A DNA stretch of 64,000 bases from a virus, in IMG/VR virus record IMGVR_UViG_3300033182_000499, positions 1-64,000 of that record, one strand, 5' to 3'. Positions 23,411-32,369 of the stretch are shown one piece after another. Position 1 is the first letter of the stretch, and the number at the start of each line of letters is the position of its first letter. A program made the position numbers and the translations under genes. The notes under the pieces are model-generated. The model was given only the letters and a program-made list of their open reading frames with translations, was not told the origin of the DNA and searched no databases.

Positions 23411-23640
23411 CAGTCTTTTTTACCACCTAATACTTTTCCGGCTTCGGCAATCCCAAATGAACCTAATACTATAATTACAAATGAGTTGAAGATGGTGTCA
23501 CTAATTACTAGGTCTTGTCCTAGTATACCTGTCACCACATCAGCACTAGCAAATATAGCCATTACTGCGAAAGCACCAAAACCTACAATAGATTTTTCAT
23601 TGAAATCATTATCATCTTTGAATATATCCTTAAACGACAT
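23410..23640 (-). CDS. Two-helix membrane protein, holin-like (76 aa)
   Basis: Hydrophobic helices at about residues 18-38 (SIVGFGAFAVMAIFASADVV) and 49-67 (FNSFVIIVLGSFGIAEAGKV), with a charged N-terminus and a Lys-rich end. This is the size and topology of a small holin. RBS GAGGA precedes the ATG. The late motif at 23673-23681 lies 32 bases upstream. A second candidate holin is at 14466. Confidence 0.6.
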   Translation of the reverse strand: MSFKDIFKDDNDFNEKSIVGFGAFAVMAIFASADVVTGILGQDLVISDTIFNSFVIIVLGSFGIAEAGKVLGGKKD

Positions 23641-23672
23641 TTTATTTTCCTCTATAAGTTACGAAAGTTTCT

Positions 23673-23681
23673 TATAAATAT
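23673..23681 (-). promoter_or_regulatory. Late-promoter-like ATATTTATA motif
   Basis: Exact motif on the minus strand, 32 bases before the holin-like gene; the spacer also contains that gene's ribosome site. Confidence 0.5.
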
Positions 23682-23702
23682 CAAGTCGTAAGATAAAAAA
23701 AG

Positions 23703-23885
23703 TTATTCCTTTTCTTTTAACTTTTTGAGGGTCTGTTCTATCTCTTGTCGTTTCTCTATGGTGTTTTCTAATTTACTTATTTTTTCTATATCATCAACCG
23801 CGTTAATCAAAACGGTATTGATGTCACCAAGTGCGTCCACAATTTTCTTTACTTGTTCTTTAATAGAATCTATTTGTTCTTTCAT
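23703..23885 (-). CDS. Coiled-coil protein (60 aa)
   Basis: Almost entirely heptad helix (SIKEQVKKIVDALGDINTVL, IEKISKLENTIEKRQEI) with no membrane segment. It overlaps the C-terminal codons of the glycosyltransferase gene by 26 bases. Possibly an oligomerising scaffold or regulator; unknown. Confidence 0.55.
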   Translation of the reverse strand: MKEQIDSIKEQVKKIVDALGDINTVLINAVDDIEKISKLENTIEKRQEIEQTLKKLKEKE

Positions 23886-25038
23886 TTGGTATGTGTATTA
23901 AATCGTTTACAGTATCTGTTATGTTATTTATAAGTATTTCAAGTCCAAACAATCTAAACTCACCGACATCACCACTATCCTTTATTATGTAGTTGAGATT
24001 TTCAATAACACCAAGAGTCTGTCGGTCTAAGTCATTACCATCAAGTTTAACTACTATATCTTCTTGTAAGTCTGTGTTAAACTTTTCAGTCAAGTCAAAC
24101 ATTGTTTTGGGTTGTGTCTGTTCAATAAATCTATCCAACTGTTCTTTGTCTATGTCTGTCTGTATAGTATTGAACCACGGTTCTAGTATTGATAATAACT
24201 TAGTGTTTGAGTTTTTCAATACCAAAGTCTTCCTGTATACAGGTGGTATGATTGGGTGTTGGTAGTTATCATTCTTTATCCAACTACCCCACTTTCTAAT
24301 GTAATTCAGTCTAGCACGTTCCTCAACAATAGGGAAATAGTCATCATTCTTTCCTATCTCCTCTGTCCAACGGTGTCCTCTACACGTCAAATGATATACG
24401 AAACTATCTCTACTCTGTATTAGTTCATACCCTTGTAATATCCATCGTTGGAATATATCACTATCCTCGTATGGGAATGGATGAAATAATGGGTCGTGTC
24501 CACCAATTCGTTGGAAGTCTTCTCGGTATAGAATCCAAGGTGCGAACATACCTTTGGTAGTTTCATCTTTGTGTTGTTGTTGGTGTTCTACTACAAACTC
24601 TTCAAACCCATCTATGTTGAGAGTATCAAAGTCCATACCAAAATCTTGTATAATCTTCTCATTACCCTCGGGGTGTAATGGTGGTTCAATTCTAGTAGCA
24701 CACACTACTTTACCCTTCTCTAAATGTTTCAGTAAGTTTTCTAAATAGTTAGGGCCTACTATCATATCTGCGTGGAGTATACCTACTATATCATTCTTAG
24801 CCATATCAACACCCACATCATACAATATAGTGTGTCCTAACTTTTTGTTAGTTGTATAGTTGACTAAGTTTTTGTCTTCAAGTGAGGTCATCCAATCCCA
24901 CGTCCCATCGGTAGAACAATCGTCTAACAATATAACCTCTACATCTTTGTAAAACTTTCTAATAGATGTGTATGCGTTTTTAAGATGTTTAAGATTATTG
25001 GAAGTGGGAATAACTAAAGTTACGTTACTGTAATCCAT
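23860..25038 (-). CDS. Family 2 glycosyltransferase with extra C-terminal region (392 aa)
   Basis: GT-A fold: TLVIPTSNNLKHLKNAY start, acidic VILLDDCSTDGTWDWM for UDP binding, and LHADMIVGPNYL as the DxD-type metal site. The acceptor region (FHPFPYEDSDIFQRWI) fits GT2. About 120 C-terminal residues are not part of the core domain. First gene of the sugar cluster in the low-coordinate direction, overlapping the next glycosyltransferase gene by 14 bases. Confidence 0.8.
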   Translation of the reverse strand: MDYSNVTLVIPTSNNLKHLKNAYTSIRKFYKDVEVILLDDCSTDGTWDWMTSLEDKNLVNYTTNKKLGHTILYDVGVDMAKNDIVGILHADMIVGPNYLENLLKHLEKGKVVCATRIEPPLHPEGNEKIIQDFGMDFDTLNIDGFEEFVVEHQQQHKDETTKGMFAPWILYREDFQRIGGHDPLFHPFPYEDSDIFQRWILQGYELIQSRDSFVYHLTCRGHRWTEEIGKNDDYFPIVEERARLNYIRKWGSWIKNDNYQHPIIPPVYRKTLVLKNSNTKLLSILEPWFNTIQTDIDKEQLDRFIEQTQPKTMFDLTEKFNTDLQEDIVVKLDGNDLDRQTLGVIENLNYIIKDSGDVGEFRLFGLEILINNITDTVNDLIHIPNERTNRFY

Positions 25039-25891
25039 TTATCATTCCGTATTGGTCAAAGGTTGGTAGTGAACCCCACTTTGATACCCATTTCTGTTGA
25101 TTGTTTCTTTCTGCGGTTCGTTGTCTTTCCGATGATTTACCATCGTTTTCTTCCAATCGGTGTGAACCTCTTGCACCAAAGTGCCATACCAATGATTTAC
25201 TTGGTAGGATAAATCTAAATCCACTTTGTAACATCCGTAAAAATAAATCCATATCATCCCAAGACGCGGGTGAGAATCGTGGGTCGTTTCCACCAATCTC
25301 ATCCCAATGTTCTTTCTTAATCAGCCCACTAACTCCCTCACCCTTTGGAATCTCTACATCATTGATAGTAGTAAACTCTTTAGCAAACTTATCAAAAGAG
25401 TCAGAATTAAAATCATAGTGATACGCACCAAATGCGTCTTTGGGAACCACTATTGTGCCAGGTCTACTTTGTGAGTTAGGAAACATCTGTGGTTCTACTC
25501 TGTGTGAGTTTACCCATAGTTTTTCATTTGGATATTTGTTGTGAGTATCCATCAGAGCTTTGTCCCAATTTGGAGTTACATAGAAATCTGAATGAAGGAA
25601 CATAATGTATTCGGTTTCTACTCTATCGGCACAAAAATTCATTGAGCCCCCAATTCCCTTAACAGTTTCACCTAATATAGTTTTATCTATAAAATAAGTT
25701 AATCCATATCTGTCTGTATTCTCTATCAACCATTCATCAGTCCCATCATCACAATTTTCAGCGTGAATAATAAAAGGAGCATCCTTATAATAAGAATTTT
25801 TACGGACACTCTCTACTGCAATCTTTAAGTAATTTAAATTATTATAAGTACCAATACAAAATGTAAATGGTGATTTTTCATTTATTTTCAT
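25025..25891 (-). CDS. Family 2 glycosyltransferase (288 aa)
   Basis: GT2 motifs: FCIGTYNNLNYLKIAVESVR, AENCDDGTDEWL and FLHSDFYVTPNWD (the DxD region), plus SPASWDDMDLFLRM. It starts in an ATGA overlap with the HNH gene. The first codons are repeated at 26656-26688, so the endonuclease gene appears to have been inserted at the original start of this gene. Confidence 0.8.
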   Translation of the reverse strand: MKINEKSPFTFCIGTYNNLNYLKIAVESVRKNSYYKDAPFIIHAENCDDGTDEWLIENTDRYGLTYFIDKTILGETVKGIGGSMNFCADRVETEYIMFLHSDFYVTPNWDKALMDTHNKYPNEKLWVNSHRVEPQMFPNSQSRPGTIVVPKDAFGAYHYDFNSDSFDKFAKEFTTINDVEIPKGEGVSGLIKKEHWDEIGGNDPRFSPASWDDMDLFLRMLQSGFRFILPSKSLVWHFGARGSHRLEENDGKSSERQRTAERNNQQKWVSKWGSLPTFDQYGMINGLQ

Positions 25892-26604
25892 AAATTATTA
25901 GGCCCTCTACCTAATTTATACCCATTATCTAAATATTCATTTAATTTATCGGGTGAAACATATACTCTATCTCCCGTTGTTGGGTTATGAATAGCTCGTT
26001 TTCCATAGTTAGGATTACCTTTCCCCTTTCTACTACCACCCCAACTGTGCGAAGACTTGAATTTATATAAACCCTTAACCCAACCTTTTTTTATATATTC
26101 ATCTAATTCTGAATGATTTATGTATTTTTTTATTCGTGTGTTTGGTTTATGTATTCCAATTTTTCCTTTTGTTGGTGATTGGTTTGGTGTTCCATATTTC
26201 CAACCTTTACTTAATAAAAGAGTCAACATATCACCTTTAACAAATCTTTTTTCATTAGTTTTTGGATTATATATATGTTTTCTATCCACCTGTGACTCTC
26301 TCATATGAATAGCACGTTCTTCTTTTAAGTATCCATATATTCTGCTTGATGGATAATATCTACTCTGTCCATCCGACTCTCTAATCATAGCCCAAAGAGC
26401 ATTAACTCTACTACTTGTTTTTTCTTGTTTATACAACAACAAATGAGCAAAAAAATGTTCTCGGGCCGTCAACTCCACCAAATTATCAGGGTCATTAGAA
26501 CCACCTTCACTTACAGGTATTATATGGTGTCTTTCTACATAACCATTTAATTTTCTATTTTTAGCTCTACTTATCAAATTATTATATATTTTATTATAAT
26601 TCAT
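25888..26604 (-). CDS. HNH homing endonuclease (238 aa)
   Basis: HNH domain at residues 20-55: YVERHHIIPVSEGGSNDPDN and LVELTAREHFFAHLLLYKQ. The remaining 180 residues hold repeated DNA-binding modules each around a (H/Y)NP.T sequence and a GW/GYKLG turn. It is a mobile gene, placed exactly between two glycosyltransferase genes and overlapping the second by ATGA. A duplicated stretch of that second gene lies upstream. Confidence 0.85.
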   Translation of the reverse strand: MNYNKIYNNLISRAKNRKLNGYVERHHIIPVSEGGSNDPDNLVELTAREHFFAHLLLYKQEKTSSRVNALWAMIRESDGQSRYYPSSRIYGYLKEERAIHMRESQVDRKHIYNPKTNEKRFVKGDMLTLLLSKGWKYGTPNQSPTKGKIGIHKPNTRIKKYINHSELDEYIKKGWVKGLYKFKSSHSWGGSRKGKGNPNYGKRAIHNPTTGDRVYVSPDKLNEYLDNGYKLGRGPNNL

Positions 26605-26655
26605 AATTCATTCCTCCAATAATAAATAGTGGTAGAATGAACTTTTTATTATAAA

Positions 26656-26688
26656 TTATTTACAAAATGTAAGTGGTGATTTAGACAT
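26656..26688 (-). pseudogene. Relic of the 5' end of the downstream glycosyltransferase gene
   Basis: A 10-codon frame (MSKSPLTFCK, then stop) matches the start of the 25025-25891 protein (NEKSPFTFC). At DNA level 26661-26682 equals 25855-25876 in 21 of 22 bases. Its ATG overlaps the stop of the upstream gene (ATGTCTAA), as an operon gene start would. It is best read as the original gene start, cut off by the HNH insertion. Confidence 0.65.
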
Positions 26689-27388
26689 AATTTTGTTTTA
26701 TATGATTCCACGTTTGTTCCATAACAGATAGACGTTCGTGGTGTGGTATTCCGTTATACTGCCAAACATATCCTGTTTCTAAAAATATACCATTCATCAG
26801 TATTTCTTTTTTCATCATATGTCCAAGTCCATAGGGTAATGGTGCAAACTCTAAATCAACATTCTCTTGTCTTACAAAGAAGTTAAATGGTGTTTGGTCA
26901 AATCCTTTCTTCAATGTTTCGTATTGTCTATTGTTTATTTCTTCTTTGTTGTCTTCGTGGAATTGAATAAACTTCTTAAACAAATCTCTATGTGATTTAT
27001 CAAACTTCATAAATCCTGTTGTAAAGTAGTCCCACCAATCAAACTGAACATCGGGGAACATATCTTGATAACCCTTCATACCATTCCACATCCACTCAAC
27101 TGAACCAAAATCTTTTACCGCGTACAACTTTGATTCATTGAACTCGTCAAAGAAGTTAGGTGTTTTCCAGCTAACCATCGCATCTGCATCTACATACACA
27201 TACTCATCGTACTCGGGGTATCTTTCCATTACCGTATAACGTTCCCAATGAGGAGCCATATTTTCGTGTGATGGTGTATCTATTACTTTGAAGTCAATAC
27301 CATACTTTTTACAGTACCAATCCCAAGTTCGTCTTGAGTAGTCTTGAACATCAAAGTTTATTGCAACTATGTATATAAGTCTTTTCAT
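26681..27388 (-). CDS. Glycosyltransferase, GT-A type with DxD (235 aa)
   Basis: Contains YVYVDADAMV, a DxD metal-binding motif of GT8-like/GT-A transferases, and C-terminal GLGHMMKKEI and YNGIPHHERLS. The frame could begin at 27406, but the Met at 27386-27388 (MKRLIYIVAI) forms a TAATG junction with the preceding gene and begins the first strand, so it is preferred. Substrate unknown. Confidence 0.7.
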   Translation of the reverse strand: MKRLIYIVAINFDVQDYSRRTWDWYCKKYGIDFKVIDTPSHENMAPHWERYTVMERYPEYDEYVYVDADAMVSWKTPNFFDEFNESKLYAVKDFGSVEWMWNGMKGYQDMFPDVQFDWWDYFTTGFMKFDKSHRDLFKKFIQFHEDNKEEINNRQYETLKKGFDQTPFNFFVRQENVDLEFAPLPYGLGHMMKKEILMNGIFLETGYVWQYNGIPHHERLSVMEQTWNHIKQNYV

Positions 27389-27927
27389 TATAACTTTACT
27401 ATCCAACTATTATCTCTAAATTTTCTGTCAATATCACCTAGTGTTTTTACCACGGCTCGTCTAACAGGTGTATGTTGCCAGTCGTGTCCTGATATAAACA
27501 TTCCTTCTTTTATAATCTGTTTGTAATTATTGATGTCTTCCATAACTGCAGATTCACCGTGATTACCGTCAATATAAACCAAATCAACTTTAATGTTATT
27601 GTCTAAAAAATAAGTTATAGCCTCTGACGATTTCATTTTTAATTTAACAATTTTTTCTTCAAATGGTTTGATTCTCTCATCAAATGCAGTTTCTACTTCA
27701 TTCATATCACATCTTGAAACTCTATCGGCTTTATCATAACCACTCACCCACGGGTCTACACAATATATTTTTTTCACTTGGTCGTGTTGTGCAAATATAG
27801 AAGTACTTTCTCCCTGAAAACACCCAATCTCTACCATTACAATGTCGTCTAGTTTAGTATGCTCTACCAAGTCAAATAGACCTTTTGATTCTGCAATACT
27901 TTGTCTCATTTTAAATAGTTTTTCCAT
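27388..27927 (-). CDS. Class I SAM-dependent methyltransferase (179 aa)
   Basis: MVEIGCFQGESTSIFAQ is the SAM loop, IYCVDPW the acidic strand, and LVYIDGNHGESAVMEDI with FISGHDWQHTPVRRAV the catalytic side of Methyltransf_24 enzymes. It lies within the sugar cluster between glycosyltransferases, so an O-methyltransferase on a glycan is plausible. Its stop overlaps the start of 26681-27388. Confidence 0.75.
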   Translation of the reverse strand: MEKLFKMRQSIAESKGLFDLVEHTKLDDIVMVEIGCFQGESTSIFAQHDQVKKIYCVDPWVSGYDKADRVSRCDMNEVETAFDERIKPFEEKIVKLKMKSSEAITYFLDNNIKVDLVYIDGNHGESAVMEDINNYKQIIKEGMFISGHDWQHTPVRRAVVKTLGDIDRKFRDNSWIVKL

Positions 27928-27931
27928 ATTC

Positions 27932-28789
27932 CTATCTAATTAGTTTCTCATTTCCATTATTATAATTCATATAGTCTATTTTAGAATAATCATAATTCTC
28001 TATTCTATAATTAGTCCACCGACCAGCATATGGTCTTCTAGTATTTATACAACCGGCAATCATATCAATACCACCACCAACATCTAAATAAACTGAATGT
28101 TTATAGTCTGTAAATTTGTGTAGTATTCCATTTTTTGAATGACCCATACCCACTAAAAATATATCAGAGTTAGAGTTTTCTAATTGTGGTTTGATAATGT
28201 TTTCAAGTGAGTCAATATCATCTGCCGCAAACTTTTGTGGTATGTAAATATAGTCATTGAAATAATCTAAACCTAAATAGTCTTTATATTCTTCTCTTTT
28301 TAATAATTCCTCTATTAACTTTAACTTGGGCTCAGCCCCAATCAAACCAATTCTACCCTTGAATGTTTTTAACAACCATTTGTTTCCAACTAAACCATAA
28401 CCAAACTCTGCGGGATAGTCAATGTCTCTTTGTATTACTTCTTTAAAATAGTTTCTGTTTTCGGGGTATATTTCACAGGTATAGTAATCACATAATTGTG
28501 CATTTTTTATGTGAGTATCCATATCTAATTCGTGATAAGACTTACTTATTGCACGATTTCCCGGCTTTGCACTACCAACAGGTATTTGTTTTAAAAACCT
28601 GTAATCCCCGTCACCAAACTTATAAAAAGTGGCTGATTCTTTGTTGTCTACTAGTTGTACTATTTTACTTTTAAAGTTTTCTAACTCTTCTTGAAATTTA
28701 GGATAGGTATTTGGATTATGAAAACACGAGTGTCCATCTAAATTATCAGTTCCTTCTATTTTATATATTTCTTGATACATACCACTCAC
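27932..28789 (-). CDS. GT-D fold glycosyltransferase-like protein (285 aa)
   Basis: Residues about 47-60 (ATFYKFGDGDYRFL) match the F-x-R/K-F-G-D-G-E signature of DUF1792/GT-D enzymes, and VGMGHSKNGILHKF followed by YLDVGGGIDMIAG fits the nucleotide-sugar end of that fold. The last acidic residue is Asp rather than Glu. The frame overlaps the epimerase gene by 29 bases. Confidence 0.6.
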   Translation of the reverse strand: MSGMYQEIYKIEGTDNLDGHSCFHNPNTYPKFQEELENFKSKIVQLVDNKESATFYKFGDGDYRFLKQIPVGSAKPGNRAISKSYHELDMDTHIKNAQLCDYYTCEIYPENRNYFKEVIQRDIDYPAEFGYGLVGNKWLLKTFKGRIGLIGAEPKLKLIEELLKREEYKDYLGLDYFNDYIYIPQKFAADDIDSLENIIKPQLENSNSDIFLVGMGHSKNGILHKFTDYKHSVYLDVGGGIDMIAGCINTRRPYAGRWTNYRIENYDYSKIDYMNYNNGNEKLIR

Positions 28790-29657
28790 AAGTTTTTTTT
28801 ATACCCTCATCAATAGGTGTAAAGTTAAAAGATTTATTTAATATACTTTTTAATTTTGTATTATCACAATACTTGTTCACAACCCCCATATTTTTTTGAT
28901 TACCCCATACCACTTCACCATCATAATTTAAATGTTTTACTATAATGGCTACAAGGGTTTTTATATCTATAACCTCACCCGATGAAACAATTGTCGGGTC
29001 TAATTCTTTACTTTCTATAATGTTTTTAAATATGGTATTTAAATCATCCACATAAACAAAGTCTCTTTTAGGTGAACCATCACCATAAATTTCAAATGGT
29101 TTGTTTTTTGTTTTTGCGTCAAAACACTTATAGATTAAATTAGAAACAACCGTACTTTTTTCGTTAAAATAATTGTGAGGGCCATAAACATTACCAAGTA
29201 TGACTGACTTGTAATTCAAACCATATTGTTTTTGATAAGATTTAACAAGAGATACATTTACTTTTTTACTGAATGAATAACCATATGTGTTATCATCAAC
29301 ATCTCCTTGAAAAAAATAATCTTCTATATAAGGTGTTTGTGTGTTTGCTGGGAATGATGTGGTTGATGAAATCATCAATAAGTTTTTAACACCCAATTCT
29401 TTACAAACTTCAATTACATTCATATCCATAGTAATATTGTGTCGTAAAAAATCACTGTGATTATTCTTTAAGTCCATAAACCCTGTGTGTAACGCGGCAC
29501 AGTGAATTACTGTATCAGGTTTATGTTTTTTTATTATGTCATATGTTTGTTTGTAATCAAGTAAGTCTGCGTCTTTCCTTGGTATTTTAACATCTACATT
29601 TAAGTTTTTTGCAATAAAACCACTACCACCTGTTACTAAACTTTTACCCTGAAACAT
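28761..29657 (-). CDS. NAD-dependent epimerase, GDP-L-fucose synthase-like (298 aa)
   Basis: Short-chain dehydrogenase fold: SLVTGGSGFIAKNL for NAD, VIHCAALHTG, MISSTTSFP and catalytic YGYSFSKK (Tyr-x3-Lys). The DADLLD strand and the 'P.E..F..G' region resemble GDP-4-keto-6-deoxymannose epimerase/reductase (fucose synthase). No GDP-mannose dehydratase is visible, so the substrate could come from the host. It overlaps the fusion gene upstream by 14 bases. Confidence 0.7.
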   Translation of the reverse strand: MFQGKSLVTGGSGFIAKNLNVDVKIPRKDADLLDYKQTYDIIKKHKPDTVIHCAALHTGFMDLKNNHSDFLRHNITMDMNVIEVCKELGVKNLLMISSTTSFPANTQTPYIEDYFFQGDVDDNTYGYSFSKKVNVSLVKSYQKQYGLNYKSVILGNVYGPHNYFNEKSTVVSNLIYKCFDAKTKNKPFEIYGDGSPKRDFVYVDDLNTIFKNIIESKELDPTIVSSGEVIDIKTLVAIIVKHLNYDGEVVWGNQKNMGVVNKYCDNTKLKSILNKSFNFTPIDEGIKKTCEWYVSRNI

Positions 29658-31221
29658 AATCTTTGATGTAATCAGTTAAGTTTTTAGTTGGAACCCACCC
29701 AAGAATGTCTTTTGCAAGGGTGTCTTCACACAAAGTTGTTTCTGCTTCGCCGGGTTTATTTTCTTCATACACGATATTGTCATATTCAAACATATCAGCT
29801 ACTTCTTTTATTGAATAATTTACACCTCTACCCAACTCAAACAAATAACCCCACGCGTGTTTATCTTGAATCAAAATAAGTGCATCTACAATATCATCTA
29901 TATGTGTAAAATCTCTTCGTTTTGTTCCATCGCCATATATAGTAATAGGTTCTCCATCTTCTATGGCTTTTTCCCACTTACCAATCACCGTACAATAACC
30001 ACCTTCCTTTAAATGGTGTGGGCCATATACATTATAAAAACGAGTAATTGTTGCATTTAGTCCATAATGTTCTTGACACAACTGTACAATCTCTTCGGAT
30101 ACATCTTTTGAAAAAGTGTATGGATTTTTAAATTTACCCGAATGATGAGAACTTGAACCAGCAAATTGTAATGGAATATTATTCTTTGCACAATAGAGTG
30201 CAAGTTTATAAGTTGCAACTGAGTTGGAGTTAAAGTATTCAAGTGGTAAATTAAATGATGGTTGTATTCTTGCAATCGCAGCGAGGTGATATACTAAATC
30301 AAAATTACCGTATGTTGAGTAATCATCTATATCACATATATCTTTCTCAATGTAAGTCACTCCTTCTTGGTGATTTTCTTTTAATCCTGTATAATAATTG
30401 TCTATACTAGTTACATTGTGTCCTTCTTCTACTAAACGTTTTACTAAATTTGTACCAACAAATCCTGCACCGCCTGTTACTAGTATGTTTTTTTTCACTT
30501 TTATTTCCTCACCTTTTAAGTTAATATATTTATATCTTTTTTCATCTGTAACTACCCAATCACTTTTCTTATCATTTGGTATTAATTCACCAAACCACGG
30601 ATAATAAATTGTTTTTGCGTCAGACAAATAAGCCGCCCACCAACTGAATGTACTACTAGATAATAATATGTTTTTGGATGACATTATATATCTAAATTGT
30701 TCTATTGGAGACTCCTTTATGAAGTTATCAATATATGGATTTAATTTTTCAAAGTAAACATCATCAAACGAATCTGTACATAATGTTATTTTTTTGTATT
30801 GAGGATTGTTTTTAATGAAGTCAATATAAAATTCAACATCAGGACACAACTTAGTTGGCCAACCATTCCAACCACGTCTAATAGTTAGTACGAGTTCATC
30901 TGAATCATCAAAATCTTTTTCAAGTTTTGGTAAATACAACCATTCTTTAATGTTTTCTTTATAAGGTCTTAAATATCTATACTTACAAAAATAACCATTT
31001 AAATAAACATTACTGTTTTCATCAATGGGTGGTAATATATGAGTTTGAATGACTTTTACAGAATTAACCCCCACATTACCATCAACTTCTTGTTTTGTAT
31101 TCTCAAAACCATCTATTGGTTTTACTTGTAATTTTAATCCGTATTTTTCTGCAATACTTCTAGCAACACAATACTGCCATAAATTATTACCTAATGTACC
31201 AATGTAATTTACTTTAACCAT
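29644..31221 (-). CDS. Fusion: GT11-type fucosyltransferase plus NAD epimerase (525 aa)
   Basis: Residues 1-235 match family 11 (alpha-1,2-fucosyl) transferases: VNYIGTLGNNLWQYCVAR, LTIRRGWNGWPT in the place of the HxRRGD loop, and ILLSSSTFSWWAAYLSDA. Residues about 243-525 are a complete UDP-sugar epimerase (ILVTGGAGFVGTNLVKRL, YTFSKDVSEE, YGPHHLKEGG, RRDFTHIDD). The two enzymes are usually separate, so a single chain may couple sugar making and transfer. Neighbouring fucose-synthase-like gene agrees with a deoxysugar product. Confidence 0.75.
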   Translation of the reverse strand: MVKVNYIGTLGNNLWQYCVARSIAEKYGLKLQVKPIDGFENTKQEVDGNVGVNSVKVIQTHILPPIDENSNVYLNGYFCKYRYLRPYKENIKEWLYLPKLEKDFDDSDELVLTIRRGWNGWPTKLCPDVEFYIDFIKNNPQYKKITLCTDSFDDVYFEKLNPYIDNFIKESPIEQFRYIMSSKNILLSSSTFSWWAAYLSDAKTIYYPWFGELIPNDKKSDWVVTDEKRYKYINLKGEEIKVKKNILVTGGAGFVGTNLVKRLVEEGHNVTSIDNYYTGLKENHQEGVTYIEKDICDIDDYSTYGNFDLVYHLAAIARIQPSFNLPLEYFNSNSVATYKLALYCAKNNIPLQFAGSSSHHSGKFKNPYTFSKDVSEEIVQLCQEHYGLNATITRFYNVYGPHHLKEGGYCTVIGKWEKAIEDGEPITIYGDGTKRRDFTHIDDIVDALILIQDKHAWGYLFELGRGVNYSIKEVADMFEYDNIVYEENKPGEAETTLCEDTLAKDILGWVPTKNLTDYIKDYVSG

Positions 31222-31228
31222 AGTCCTA

Positions 31229-32368
31229 TTAAACTACGTATGGATATCCTTTGAAAAATTCGTTGACCCAATAAATGACATAATCTATATCTTCTTCTGT
31301 CATTGCAGGGTGAACGGGTAGTGATACTAAACGTAACCACTCTTCGTCTGCAATCAAGAAATCTCTATCTTGATGAGTCATATGTTTCTGTATAATCTCA
31401 TACTTATGTAATGGTTTGAAGTGTACAGACGTGTGTATTTTTTTAGATGCCAAGTAATCAATTAGTGTGTCTCGTAAAACTGCCGGTACTTTAGCACAAT
31501 AGTATTGTACTGTTTCAGAATGTGGTGGTCTTTCTACAAAAACAGTTAATTCTTTATTATACCTTTCTTGTATATGTCTTCTTTTTTCAAGATTACTTGG
31601 TAGTTTTTTCATCTGTTCCAAACACATAGCCGCGGTCAAGTCAATCATATAACACTTGTAACCAATCTTATCAACTTCGTAATCCCAAGTATAACCTGGC
31701 TTTCCTGTTATCTTATCATTTTTATTGACTCGTGAATATGTAGATGAAACACCAAACCAAGTCATCTCTTTAAGTTTGTGATATAATTTTTCGTCATTCA
31801 ATGTAATCATACCACCATCACCACACGGCATTGTTTTTACAGCTTGAAACGACCAAACAGCTACATCACCCTTTGTACCTGCACCTGGCGTATAACAACT
31901 ATGTGCACAATCTTCTATAATAAAACCATCATAAAAATCACGTATCTCATCAATTGGTGCAGGAACACCCGCTTGATTAACTGCAATAAGTACGTCTGAT
32001 TCAGGTTTTAAGTGTTTTTTAACATCATCGGGGTTCATACACATTGTATATGGGTCAACGTCAACTACATTAGTTGTACAGTCATTCCATAGTGGTATCA
32101 TAGCAGTCGCCATAAATGATATTGTAGGGTTAATTACATCTCTGTTTTTTATACCCAACGCTTTCATTACTAAGTCTTGTCCTGCAGAATTACTAGTTAC
32201 TGCAACGGCGTATTTTGCACCTACCATTTTTGCAAATTCTTTTTCAAATTGACTTACTTTTGGGCCGTTTCCCCACCAACCACTTTCAATTACTTCTCTT
32301 AGTGCTTCTACCTCTTCATCACCACCTTGTGGTCGTAACACAGGTAACATATTTTTTCTTATTTCCAT
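31229..32368 (-). CDS. DegT/DnrJ/EryC1/StrS-type sugar aminotransferase (379 aa)
   Basis: PLP enzyme: GSARGQDL-type N-terminus reads SNSAGQDLVMKAL, NPTISFMATA, EDCAHSCYTPGAG with the Asp-x-x-His, and SFQAVKTMPCGDGG carrying the PLP Lys. Such enzymes place an amino group on 4-keto sugars. With the epimerases next door it would yield an amino-deoxysugar for a surface glycan. Length is typical. Confidence 0.85.
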   Translation of the reverse strand: MEIRKNMLPVLRPQGGDEEVEALREVIESGWWGNGPKVSQFEKEFAKMVGAKYAVAVTSNSAGQDLVMKALGIKNRDVINPTISFMATAMIPLWNDCTTNVVDVDPYTMCMNPDDVKKHLKPESDVLIAVNQAGVPAPIDEIRDFYDGFIIEDCAHSCYTPGAGTKGDVAVWSFQAVKTMPCGDGGMITLNDEKLYHKLKEMTWFGVSSTYSRVNKNDKITGKPGYTWDYEVDKIGYKCYMIDLTAAMCLEQMKKLPSNLEKRRHIQERYNKELTVFVERPPHSETVQYYCAKVPAVLRDTLIDYLASKKIHTSVHFKPLHKYEIIQKHMTHQDRDFLIADEEWLRLVSLPVHPAMTEEDIDYVIYWVNEFFKGYPYVV

Positions 32369-32369
32369 A

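Noticed and set aside
27389-27406. Six-codon extension of the 235-residue glycosyltransferase
   Set aside because: The later Met forms a TAATG junction with the upstream stop and starts the first beta-strand.
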